Shown here: positions 1 through 6,854 of the stretch, one piece after another
How the letters are laid out: every line of letters begins with the position of its first letter
How positions within the stretch are numbered: the first letter of the stretch is position 1
From: Synechococcaceae bacterium WB8_1B_136
GTDB lineage: Bacteria > Cyanobacteriota > Cyanobacteriia > PCC-6307 > Cyanobiaceae
NCBI GenBank assembly: GCA_010029175.1
Contig: RGNC01000052.1
Coordinates: 1 to 12,270 of the forward strand
Direction: 5' to 3'
Length of the DNA stretch: 12,270 bases
The notes under the pieces: model-generated
What the model saw: the letters and a program-made list of their open reading frames with translations, nothing else
Told to the model about the DNA's origin: nothing
The model's database searches: none
Position numbers and translations under genes: made by a program

Positions 1-1
1 C

Positions 2-181
2 TGCCGCATGGGAGTCAATCCAGCCACGTCGGTGGTGGATCTCCAGGGCCGCAGCCATGAACTTCACAACCTCTACATCGCCGATGCCAGTGTGTTCCCC
101 TCCTGCCCGGCCATCGGGATCGGTCTCACCGTGATTGCCAATGCCCTGCGCGTTGGCGCCCATCTGCTGGAGACCCTGTGA
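2..181 (+). CDS. GMC family oxidoreductase, C-terminal fragment (5' end outside window)
   Basis: Only the last 59 codons are in the window, read in frame from position 2 to TGA at 179-181. They encode the end of a GMC C-terminal domain: CRMG, then HELHNLYIADASVFPS, then a closing helix LTVIANALRVG. GMC enzymes are FAD-dependent and oxidise alcohols, sugars or sugar acids. By eye, 33 of 59 residues match the end of the complete GMC protein at 2963-4558 without gaps, so the two are paralogues. One difference matters: where the complete protein has Asn509, placed as the second member of the GMC His-Asn catalytic pair, this fragment has Gly (PAIGIGLT). The stop overlaps the GTG start of the glucosidase gene by 4 bp, which points to one operon with coupled translation. 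The substrate cannot be told from the fragment. Confidence 0.9.
   Translation, partial: CRMGVNPATSVVDLQGRSHELHNLYIADASVFPSCPAIGIGLTVIANALRVGAHLLETL
169..172 (+). promoter_or_regulatory. Shine-Dalgarno site for the glucosidase GTG start
   Basis: GGAG at 169-172 lies five bases before the GTG at 178. It sits inside the last codons of the upstream GMC gene. It favours GTG 178 over the in-frame ATG at 226, which has no comparable site. Confidence 0.55.
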
Positions 182-2874
182 CTGACATCATCGGTAGCGA
201 TTCGGGCGGATCCGAGCTCCGCCGCATGGCGGAGCGGGATCATGAGGGGGTGGCCTGGGACCTGTGGGGCAGCTACCTGCCGGAGCGTCAGTGGGGCACG
301 GTGCGGGAAGACTATTCCGCCGACGGCGATGCCTGGCAATCCTTTCCCCACGACCACGCCCGATCGCGGGTCTACCGCTGGGGGGAGGATGGGCTACTCG
401 GCATCTGCGATAACCAATGCCGCCTCTGTTTTTCCCTGGCCCTCTGGAATGGGGTGGATCCCATCCTCAAGGAGCGGCCCTTCGGCCTGGCCAACGGTGA
501 GGGCAACCATGGCGAAGACATCAAGGACTACTTCTTCCACCTCGCCAATACCCCCACCCACAGCTTCATGCGGGGGCTCTACAAGTATCCCCAGCAGCGC
601 TTTCCCTACGAGCAGCTGATCAGCGAGAACGGCCGCCGTGGCCGCGATCAGCCGGAATACGAGCTGGTGGATACCGGCATCTTCAACGAGAGTCGTTACT
701 TCGATGTGTTCATCGAGTACGCCAAGGCGGGCCCCGACGACATCGCCATCCGCATTCGAGCCATCAACCGCGGCCCTGATCCTGCGCCGCTCACCCTGCT
801 CCCCACCCTCTGGCTGCGCAACACCTGGAGCTGGGGCTACCCCGATGAGCAGGAGCAGCCGATGGTGCTGGAGGGCGATGCGGTGTGCGCGACGCCCGGC
901 GGTGGATTGGGCACCTACCGGCTGGTCTGCCGGGAGGAGGGCGCCTGGCTGTTCACCGACAATGAGACCAACACCGAGCGTCTTTACCAGACGCCGAATG
1001 CGCGGCCCTATCAGAAAGATGGCTTCCATCGCTTTGTGATTGAAGGGGAGCAGGGGGCCATCAACCCGGCCCAGCGGGGCACCAAGGCGGCGCGCCATCT
1101 GCAGCGCACCCTCCAACCCGGTGAGGAGTGGCAGCTGCATCTTCGCCTGTGCGGTCCTTCCAGTTCGAGCGATGCGCCATCCGTTGCCGATGCCGCGGTG
1201 GATGCCTTGTTCCGCGCCCGTGAACAGGAGTGGCGCGAATTCTTTGAAAGCCGCGTTCCCCACCTCAGTGAGGATGATCGCCTGATTCACAGCAGTGCTG
1301 CCGCTGGCCTGTTGTGGTGCAAGAAGTACTACGGCTGGGTGGTGTCGCGCTGGCTGGATGGAGATCCAACGGCGCCGCCGCCGCCGGCCGAGCGCTTGCT
1401 CACACAAAACGCCGCCTGGGAGCGACTGCATGCCCACGATGTGATTTCCATTCCCGATGCCTGGGAATATCCCTATTTCTGCCAGTGGGATCTGATGTTC
1501 CACGCGGTGGCCTTTGCCGTGTTCGATCCGGCCACCGCCAAACACCAATGCATGTTGCTGCGCTCACCGCACTACACGGCCCCCAATGCCCAGACGCCGG
1601 CCTATGAATGGGCGCTCTCCGATCCCAATCCGCCTATCGGCGCCTGGGCGGCGATGCGCATCTTTCAGATCGATCGCAAGACCACGGAAGAAGCGGATCT
1701 TGGCTTCCTGCGAGCCGCCCTGCGCAAGTTGATCCTGGAATACGGCTGGTGGGCCAACCGCAACGATCGCTCTGGCGACAATGTGTTCGAGGGCGGCTTC
1801 CTCGGACTCGACAACATTGCCGTGTTCGATCGTCGCTATCCCCTCAGTGATGGCAGCCACATCGAGCAGTGTGATGGCACCGCCTGGATGGCGTCCCTCA
1901 GTCTCAATCTGCTCAATATCAGTGTGGAGCTCAGTCGCGAGGAGCCGGAATATGCAGATATCGCCGAGCGCTTCGTCTACGACTTTGTTGCCCTGGCGAT
2001 GACGCTCAACCTCAACGCCAACACCAAAACCTATGTGAATTGGGATGAGCAGGATGGCTTCTACTACGATGTGATCAAGCGTCCGGATGGCAGTAGCGAG
2101 TTCCTGCGCACCCGTTCGGTGTCTGGGTTGGTGCCCTTGTTGGCGGTGGCCAGCTTCGATGTGGATACGGTGAAGCGCCTGCCTGTGCTCAATGTCTCTG
2201 AGAGCGTCAAGTGGTTCCTGCATGAGCGCACCAAGCCCCAGTGGTTGATCGAAAACTTCGGCCAGTGGCGCAATGACCGCCTGCTGTTTTCCCTGGTGCC
2301 TGAGCAGCGCCTCCGCCGCATCTGTGAGCGTCTCTTCGATGAGGAGGAGTTCCTCTCCCCCTATGGCATCCGCGCCCTCTCCAAGGTGTATGGCGATCAC
2401 CCCTACACGTTCACGGAGGGTGCAGACTCCCAGACCCTGGCCTATAGCCCGGCCGACAGCCCGGTGGCGATGTTCGGGGGCAATTCCAACTGGCGTGGCC
2501 CGATCTGGATGCCGATCAACTTCCTCTTGATCGAGTCGCTGCAGAAGTTCGGCCACTACTACGGCGACAGTTTCCAGGTGGAATTCCCAACCGGTTCTGG
2601 CAACTGGGTCAATCTCTGGGAGGCCTCACTGCAGCTTCAGCACCGTCTGGTGAATCTGTTCCGCCGCGACTCGGGCGGTCGCCGCCCCTTCAATGGCGAT
2701 GTGGACCTGTTCCAGAACGACCCCCACTGGCGGGATCTGCTCCTGTTCAATGAGTATTTCCATGGCGACAACGGTCGTGGTGTTGGAGCAAGCCATCAGA
2801 CCGGCTGGACCGCGATGGTGTGCAAGATGATCAATCAATTAAGCCGCTACCCCACCACCGCTTCGGGATCCTGA
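178..2874 (+). CDS. GH63 / MGH1-like family glucosidase
   Basis: This 898-residue protein is a full-length member of the large bacterial GH63-type glucosidase family, related to mannosyl-oligosaccharide glucosidase and mannosylglycerate hydrolase, usually about 880-900 residues. The N-terminal part carries the family signature ERQWGTVREDYSADGDAW (residues 36-53) followed by PHDHARSR and WGEDGL. The (alpha/alpha)6 catalytic part has QWDLMFH with Asp438, a candidate general acid, then GGFLGLDN, GTAWMA and WRGPIWMPINF. Near the end, FNEYFHGDNG holds Glu859, a candidate general base, followed by GASHQTGWT. No signal peptide is visible, so it is probably cytoplasmic. GTG 178 is preferred because it overlaps the upstream TGA as GTGA and has a GGAG site; ATG 226 would remove 16 residues. 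The substrate is unknown. An alpha-glucoside such as a glucosylated compatible solute or short glucan is plausible given the neighbouring glucose-oxidising genes. Confidence 0.92.
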   Translation: MTDIIGSDSGGSELRRMAERDHEGVAWDLWGSYLPERQWGTVREDYSADGDAWQSFPHDHARSRVYRWGEDGLLGICDNQCRLCFSLALWNGVDPILKERPFGLANGEGNHGEDIKDYFFHLANTPTHSFMRGLYKYPQQRFPYEQLISENGRRGRDQPEYELVDTGIFNESRYFDVFIEYAKAGPDDIAIRIRAINRGPDPAPLTLLPTLWLRNTWSWGYPDEQEQPMVLEGDAVCATPGGGLGTYRLVCREEGAWLFTDNETNTERLYQTPNARPYQKDGFHRFVIEGEQGAINPAQRGTKAARHLQRTLQPGEEWQLHLRLCGPSSSSDAPSVADAAVDALFRAREQEWREFFESRVPHLSEDDRLIHSSAAAGLLWCKKYYGWVVSRWLDGDPTAPPPPAERLLTQNAAWERLHAHDVISIPDAWEYPYFCQWDLMFHAVAFAVFDPATAKHQCMLLRSPHYTAPNAQTPAYEWALSDPNPPIGAWAAMRIFQIDRKTTEEADLGFLRAALRKLILEYGWWANRNDRSGDNVFEGGFLGLDNIAVFDRRYPLSDGSHIEQCDGTAWMASLSLNLLNISVELSREEPEYADIAERFVYDFVALAMTLNLNANTKTYVNWDEQDGFYYDVIKRPDGSSEFLRTRSVSGLVPLLAVASFDVDTVKRLPVLNVSESVKWFLHERTKPQWLIENFGQWRNDRLLFSLVPEQRLRRICERLFDEEEFLSPYGIRALSKVYGDHPYTFTEGADSQTLAYSPADSPVAMFGGNSNWRGPIWMPINFLLIESLQKFGHYYGDSFQVEFPTGSGNWVNLWEASLQLQHRLVNLFRRDSGGRRPFNGDVDLFQNDPHWRDLLLFNEYFHGDNGRGVGASHQTGWTAMVCKMINQLSRYPTTASGS

Positions 2875-2904
2875 CTGCATTGCCACTTCTGACCCACAGC
2901 TCGT

Positions 2905-2941
2905 GACAAACCCGGACAAACACAGCAGGTGTTTCTAGCTT
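2905..2941 (+). promoter_or_regulatory. Candidate promoter/operator of the second GMC gene
   Basis: The 88-bp gap between the glucosidase and the GMC gene holds three signals. A 7-bp direct repeat GACAAAC occurs at 2905-2911 and 2915-2921, one helical turn apart. A perfect inverted repeat AAACAC-AGCAG-GTGTTT spans 2918-2934. A TAnnnT-type -10, TAGCTT, lies at 2936-2941. CGGACA at 2913-2918 would be a -35 with a 17-bp spacer, so the inverted repeat would fill the spacer, as an operator might. The implied leader before GTG 2963 is only about 15 bases. The stem lacks a T-run and is not a good terminator. Confidence 0.3.
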
Positions 2942-2962
2942 TGGATCAATGGCATCCTTCCT

Positions 2963-4558
2963 GTGGACGCGCTTCAATCCCTCGGCCAGCTCAGCAAGCC
3001 GGAGCACACCCATTTTGATCTGCTGATCATCGGCAGCGGTGCCGGTGGTGGCACCCTGGCCCGGGTACTGGCGCCCACCGGGCTGCGGATCCTGATCCTG
3101 GAGCGGGGCGACTGGTTGCCGCAGGAACCGCAGAACTGGGATGCGGATGAGGTGTTCCAGAAGGGGCGCTACCTCTCCAAGGACATCTGGTATGACGGCA
3201 AGGGCAATCCCTTCCAGCCCGGAACCCATTATTTCGTTGGTGGCGCCACCAAGATGTATGGCGCCCACCACTTCCGCCTGCGCCAGCGCGATTTCGAGGC
3301 CCTGGAGCATCACGACGGGATCTCGCCGGCCTGGCCGCTGCGCTACAGCGATTTCGAGCCCTGGTATCAACAGGCCGAGGCCATGTATCACGTCCATGGT
3401 TTGCGCGGCGAGGACCCCACGGATCCCCCCAGCTCAGCGCCCTATCCCCATCCACCGATCAGCCACGAACCACGCATTCAGAAGCTGGCGGATGACCTGC
3501 GCAGTGCCGGCCTGCATCCCTTCCATGCCCCCAGTGGCGTGATGCTCGATGAGGGCAACATGCCCTACAGCCGTTGCCGCCGCTGCAACAACTGCGATGG
3601 CTTCCCCTGCCTGGTGCATGCCAAAGGCGATGCCGAGGTATGTGGGGTGCGCCCGGCCCTGGCCGCCAGCGCCAACGTGTCGCTGCTGACGCGCGCTGAG
3701 GTGAAGCGTCTGCACACCGATGCCAGCGGCCGCACCGTGACGGCGGTGGAGCTGGTGCGCGACGGCGAGGAGCTGCGCTACTCCGCTGACCTGGTGGTGG
3801 TGAGCTGTGGTGCCGCCAACAGCGCCCGGCTGCTGCTGATGTCGGCGAACGACAAGCATCCCCGCGGCCTGGCCAATGGCTCGGATCAGGTGGGTCGCAA
3901 CTACATGTTCCACAACAGCAAGGCGGCTGTGGCCCTTTCCCATGAGCCCAACCCCACCATCTTCCAGAAAACCATCTCCATCAACGACTGGTATTTCGGC
4001 GATGCCGACTACGACTACCCGATGGGCAACATCCAGATGACCGGCAAGACCCGCGGCGCGATCATGAAGGGCTATGCGCCCCTGGAAACCTTCCTGATGC
4101 CGGGTTGGACCATGGATCAGATTGCCGAGCATGCCGTTGATTTCTGGATCACCACCGAGGATCTCCCCGACCCCAACAACCGGGTGACGATCGATTCAGC
4201 CGGCCACATTCACCTCAACTACACGGTGAACAACCAGACCTCCGCCAATCGGCTGTGGGGACGCCTGCAGGGCGTGCTCGACAAGCTCTACCTCAAGAAT
4301 CACCTGGTGGAGCGCCAGATCTACATCAAGAACCCGATGGGGATTGCCGCTGTGGGCCATCAGGCCGGCACCTGCCGCTTCGGCACCGATCCCGCCACCT
4401 CGGTGCTCGATGTGAACTGCAAAGCCCATGAGCTCGACAACCTCTACGTGGTGGACACGAGCTTCTTCCCCAGCATCGGCGCTGTGAACCCGTCGCTCAC
4501 CGCGATCGCCAATGCGATCCGCGTGGGCGAGCACCTCAAGCAGCGGCTGGCGGCCTAG
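2963..4558 (+). CDS. GMC family FAD-dependent oxidoreductase
   Basis: This 531-residue protein is a complete GMC flavoenzyme of the choline/gluconate dehydrogenase superfamily. The N-terminal Rossmann motif is GSGAGG (24-29), with Glu47 in ILERGDW as the expected ribose-binding acid. The C-terminal domain has His466 (GHQAGTCRFG) and Asn509 (GAVNPSLT), fitting the His-Asn catalytic pair. Between them lies a cysteine cluster, C205-x2-C208-x2-C211-x4-C216, in CRRCNNCDGFPC. This could bind a metal or iron-sulphur cluster, or be structural. No signal peptide or Tat motif is seen. GTG 2963 is the only ordinary start after the in-frame TAG at 2936-2938. The gene converges on the DoxX gene with a 3-bp gap. 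Substrate is unknown; the neighbours suggest a sugar or aldonic acid. Electrons would go to quinone, cytochrome or oxygen rather than NAD, as is usual for the family. Confidence 0.9.
   Translation: MDALQSLGQLSKPEHTHFDLLIIGSGAGGGTLARVLAPTGLRILILERGDWLPQEPQNWDADEVFQKGRYLSKDIWYDGKGNPFQPGTHYFVGGATKMYGAHHFRLRQRDFEALEHHDGISPAWPLRYSDFEPWYQQAEAMYHVHGLRGEDPTDPPSSAPYPHPPISHEPRIQKLADDLRSAGLHPFHAPSGVMLDEGNMPYSRCRRCNNCDGFPCLVHAKGDAEVCGVRPALAASANVSLLTRAEVKRLHTDASGRTVTAVELVRDGEELRYSADLVVVSCGAANSARLLLMSANDKHPRGLANGSDQVGRNYMFHNSKAAVALSHEPNPTIFQKTISINDWYFGDADYDYPMGNIQMTGKTRGAIMKGYAPLETFLMPGWTMDQIAEHAVDFWITTEDLPDPNNRVTIDSAGHIHLNYTVNNQTSANRLWGRLQGVLDKLYLKNHLVERQIYIKNPMGIAAVGHQAGTCRFGTDPATSVLDVNCKAHELDNLYVVDTSFFPSIGAVNPSLTAIANAIRVGEHLKQRLAA
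4502..4509. repeat. HIP1 octamer GCGATCGC
   Basis: Perfect copy of the highly iterated palindrome known from many cyanobacterial genomes. It lies within the 3' end of the complete GMC gene. Confidence 0.7.
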
Positions 4559-4561
4559 GGC

Positions 4562-5062
4562 TCAGACGCCCAGCGCCACCCGCAGCAGGTCGGCGATCAG
4601 GAGGTTGTCGAGCGAGAGCAGGCCGCCGCCGCAGAAGATCAGCACCAGGCACATCACCACATACATGGCTGCCTTCTCCCAGCTGGGGGGCTCACCCACC
4701 CCCATGGGGCCGGCATAGTCGCCCTCGGGAATCAGGTAGGGATCGGGGGCGATGAAGGGGAAGCCGCTTCGAATCTCCAGCACCATCGCGTAAGCCATCG
4801 ACACCAGGATGGCGAGGGCGGCCAGGGGTGTGAGCAGGCCCAGCAGCAGTGCGATGCCGCCGGCCCACATCGAGCCCGCCGAGAGGAAGCACAGCCAGGC
4901 GGGTGTGTTCAGACCCTGGGCCCAGGTCTGCAGGTTGCGAAGTTTGGGCCAGCCGTGGCGGATGAAGCACACCCCCATGAACAGCCGCAGGATCAGCAGT
5001 GCCCCCTGGGCCAGGGGAGAGGGCGCGGCGGGCACCAGCAGTTCCACCACGGTGATCTCCAT
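4562..5062 (-). CDS. DoxX family membrane protein
   Basis: The 166-residue product (from ATG 5062) is a four-helix DoxX-type membrane protein. The family signature LRLFMGVCFIRHGWPKL lies near the N-terminus. It is followed by hydrophobic stretches around GGIALLLGLLTPLAALAIL and the C-terminal YVVMCLVLIFCGGGLL. The acidic, proline- and glycine-rich loop between the third and fourth helices (APDPYLIPEGDYAG) is soluble. DoxX proteins are linked to quinone-dependent oxidation, originally thiosulphate:quinone oxidoreductase, but most are uncharacterised. It is the last gene of the minus-strand run, 72 bp after the VOC gene, and faces the GMC gene end to end. A TTG at 5092 would add ten residues; ATG 5062 is preferred because the family homology starts just after it. 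A role in passing electrons from the neighbouring flavoenzymes to quinone is only inference. Confidence 0.85.
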   Translation of the reverse strand: MEITVVELLVPAAPSPLAQGALLILRLFMGVCFIRHGWPKLRNLQTWAQGLNTPAWLCFLSAGSMWAGGIALLLGLLTPLAALAILVSMAYAMVLEIRSGFPFIAPDPYLIPEGDYAGPMGVGEPPSWEKAAMYVVMCLVLIFCGGGLLSLDNLLIADLLRVALGV

Positions 5063-5134
5063 GGGTTCCGGTCGGGGGGGAGGACGATGCAAAAACGCTA
5101 GGGACCGCCACCACGGCCTGCATCTGGTCGGTGC

Positions 5135-6127
5135 TCAGCCGCACACCAACTGCAACTGGTGACCATCCGGATCACGGATCTGCAGGGCGTGCCGGAATCC
5201 CAGCAGCTGTGCCTGTTCAGGGTCCAGGCTCACGGGGCCTGCTGTCACCGCGCTGCCCCCGTGGGCCTCCAGCTGGGGGGCCAGGGCCTCAAGATCGTCC
5301 ACCTGCAGCCGGATCTGCCAGTGGGCGAGGTCCGCGGCGGACTGATCCGCCGGCATCGGGCGCCCATTGGCTGGTTCCAGGTAGTTGAGGCACTCCACGC
5401 CAGCGCCGCTGCTGCAGCGGTGGGAGGTGATGCGCACCCTGGTGCTCTCCAGTCCGTCGAGGTGGTCCTGTTCGATGCCGCTGTTGACGCCGTCACCCCC
5501 CAGCTCCAGCCCCAGCAGCTGCTCGTAGAAGCGGCAGCTGCGCGCGGTGTCGGCGTTGGCGATGGCGCTGTGGTCGATGCCCAGGCAGGGGCTGGCGTTG
5601 GCGCTCCGCTGGGCTGCCGCCTGATGCCAGCGGGCATCGCCCTTGTCGGTGGGGAACTGCAGCAGCTCCAGGCAGTGCCCCTCCGGGTCGTGGAACTTGT
5701 AGGCCTGGATGCCGGCGGCCGCCTGGTTCCAGCTGGGCAGGGTCTGGGGGGCGCTGGAGATCGCCCGCAGCCGGCCCTGCTGCTCCAGCACCTGGATCGG
5801 CGCGGCGGCGGCGGCCAGGTCGGCCACCACGATGCAGATGTGCTGGAACCAGAGGTCGTTGCTGCGGGAGTCGGCCGGGATCGGGCGGCCGGCCCGCAGC
5901 CCGCGCCCGCGTTCCAGCACCTGGGTGAGTTCCAGCACCTCCTCACCCAGGTGCAGCCGCTGCAGCTTGAGGCGGCTGCCGGGCAGACCCAGCAGGTCGG
6001 CGTAGCCGCCCGCCTCCAGCTCCAGGCTGGAACCCAGCTGGAAGCCGAGCTCGCGGCAGTAGAAGGCAGCCAATTGCTCCGCGTTGCCGCAGCTGAAGCC
6101 GATGCTGTGGATGTGGGGCAGGGCCAT
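5135..6127 (-). CDS. Double VOC (glyoxalase/dioxygenase-like) protein with one intact metal site
   Basis: The 330-residue protein contains two tandem VOC units, residues about 4-158 and 183-329, each with two beta-alpha-beta modules. The family covers glyoxalase I, extradiol dioxygenases and epimerases, which use a divalent metal. The first unit keeps a plausible ligand set: His7, Glu66 (EVLELTQ), His96 (FQHICIVV) and Glu154 (DPEGHCLEL). In the second unit only His186 (IDHS) is retained; the aligned positions are Cys246, Gln271 and Gln326 (DPDGHQLQL). The second half therefore probably lacks metal and acts structurally or in substrate binding. ATG 6127 starts the protein directly at the first strand; no clear Shine-Dalgarno site is seen. 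It lies 9 bp after the GlcG/HbpS gene. Reaction unknown: glyoxalase-like isomerisation or ring-opening dioxygenation are both possible. Confidence 0.88.
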   Translation of the reverse strand: MALPHIHSIGFSCGNAEQLAAFYCRELGFQLGSSLELEAGGYADLLGLPGSRLKLQRLHLGEEVLELTQVLERGRGLRAGRPIPADSRSNDLWFQHICIVVADLAAAAAPIQVLEQQGRLRAISSAPQTLPSWNQAAAGIQAYKFHDPEGHCLELLQFPTDKGDARWHQAAAQRSANASPCLGIDHSAIANADTARSCRFYEQLLGLELGGDGVNSGIEQDHLDGLESTRVRITSHRCSSGAGVECLNYLEPANGRPMPADQSAADLAHWQIRLQVDDLEALAPQLEAHGGSAVTAGPVSLDPEQAQLLGFRHALQIRDPDGHQLQLVCG

Positions 6128-6136
6128 GGTGTTGAT

Positions 6137-6565
6137 TCAGGGGATCAGGGTGAGCAGCACCGCCGCGCCGGCGGCGGCGATGGCGCCATCGAGCTCGGGG
6201 GTCATGCCGGATACGCCGATGGCTCCGATGCACTGGCCCTTCACCTGGAGGGGCAGACCACCAGCCATGGCCACCGCCGGTTGCCCGAACACGCCGGCCA
6301 GTTGCAACAGGGCTGGCCGCTGGCCGTTGATGGCCGCCTCCTGATCGGCGGTGGCCTTGCCGTTGAGAGCCGCCATGCGTGCTTTGGCGATCGCCACCTC
6401 CATGCTGGCGGCGCTGGCCCCATCCAGCCGTTGCACCAGCAGCAGATGGCCGCCGCCATCACAGAGGGCGATGCTCACCTGGGCGTGCTGTTGCTGGGCC
6501 ATCGCCTCGCTGGCGGCGGCGATGTGGCGGCAGTCGTCGAGCTGCAGCAGAGCGATGGTGCGCAT
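6137..6565 (-). CDS. GlcG/HbpS family heme-degrading-domain protein
   Basis: The 142-residue protein is a single-domain member of the GlcG/HbpS (DUF336) family. Visible signatures are VSIALCDGGGHLLLVQRLDGA (about 30-50), the helix with AIAKARMAALNGK, the GGLPLQ segment near 102-107, and GAIGVSG (114-120). Members bind heme or sit as small accessory proteins in glycolate and other oxidative catabolic operons (glcG); the exact role is often unknown. There is no signal peptide, unlike secreted HbpS, so it is cytoplasmic. ATG 6565 has a GAGG site five bases upstream that overlaps the stop of the Nif11-like gene, leaving a 7-bp gap. It is followed after 9 bp by the VOC gene. This tight packing supports a shared transcript and probably a shared pathway. 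Confidence 0.87.
   Translation of the reverse strand: MRTIALLQLDDCRHIAAASEAMAQQQHAQVSIALCDGGGHLLLVQRLDGASAASMEVAIAKARMAALNGKATADQEAAINGQRPALLQLAGVFGQPAVAMAGGLPLQVKGQCIGAIGVSGMTPELDGAIAAAGAAVLLTLIP
6387..6394. repeat. HIP1 octamer GCGATCGC
   Basis: Second perfect copy, inside the GlcG/HbpS gene and extended to the ten-base palindrome GGCGATCGCC. Confidence 0.7.
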
Positions 6566-6572
6566 CGCTGCC

Positions 6573-6830
6573 TCAACCCCAGACGATCTTCATCAGCCAG
6601 AGGTGCCCCTCCAGCTCCACGCCGGCGGCAGCGGCCTCCAGGTCGGCGTCGTTCAATTTCAGGGTGGCCTCCGCCTGGTGTTTCACCAGATCCACGCCGC
6701 TGAAGCTGTAGCCCTGTTCCGCCCCGAGCTGGGCGATGGCGTTGAGGTTGGGACAGGCGCTGAAGCGAGCGAGCAGATCGGCATCGCCCTTCACCCGATG
6801 GAGGAAGGTTTCGAGCTGGGGGTTGGCCAT
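6573..6830 (-). CDS. Nif11-like leader-type small protein
   Basis: This 85-residue protein fits the Nif11 domain: LETFLHRVKGDADLLARF at the start, then IAQLGAEQGYSFSGVDL (about 32-48) and LKLNDADLEAAAAG ending at residue 70. Nif11 domains serve as leader peptides of some RiPP precursors, including cyanobacterial ones, or occur as stand-alone small proteins in nitrogen-fixing and other bacteria. The position of the usual double-glycine cut site is Ala69-Gly70. The remaining 15 residues (VELEGHLWLMKIVWG) contain no Cys, Ser or Thr, so they do not look like a lanthipeptide core. No RiPP-modifying enzyme or peptidase-transporter is in the window. It lies 24 bp after the SMP-30 gene and 7 bp before the GlcG/HbpS gene. 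A regulatory or chaperone-like role for the operon's enzymes is therefore as likely as a peptide precursor. Confidence 0.75.
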   Translation of the reverse strand: MANPQLETFLHRVKGDADLLARFSACPNLNAIAQLGAEQGYSFSGVDLVKHQAEATLKLNDADLEAAAAGVELEGHLWLMKIVWG

Positions 6831-6854
6831 GGTGTGGGGGGCTGGAGGTGGAGT

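Noticed and set aside
394..2556. Long open frames on the minus strand opposite the glucosidase gene
   Set aside because: They mirror the codon bias of a full-length, motif-supported glucosidase and show no domain of their own.
4540..4600. Possible bidirectional terminator between the converging GMC and DoxX genes
   Set aside because: Only 3 bp separate the genes and no matching stem with a T-run could be drawn.
5063..5134. T-run (TTTTT on the minus strand) between the VOC and DoxX genes as a terminator
   Set aside because: The bases before the T-run do not form a convincing stem, so neither a terminator nor an operon break is claimed.
5159..6703. A 514-codon open frame on the plus strand, opposite the VOC and GlcG/HbpS genes
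   Set aside because: Low-complexity Gln/Gly/Ala/Val product and no domain; the opposite strand encodes proteins with clear family motifs.
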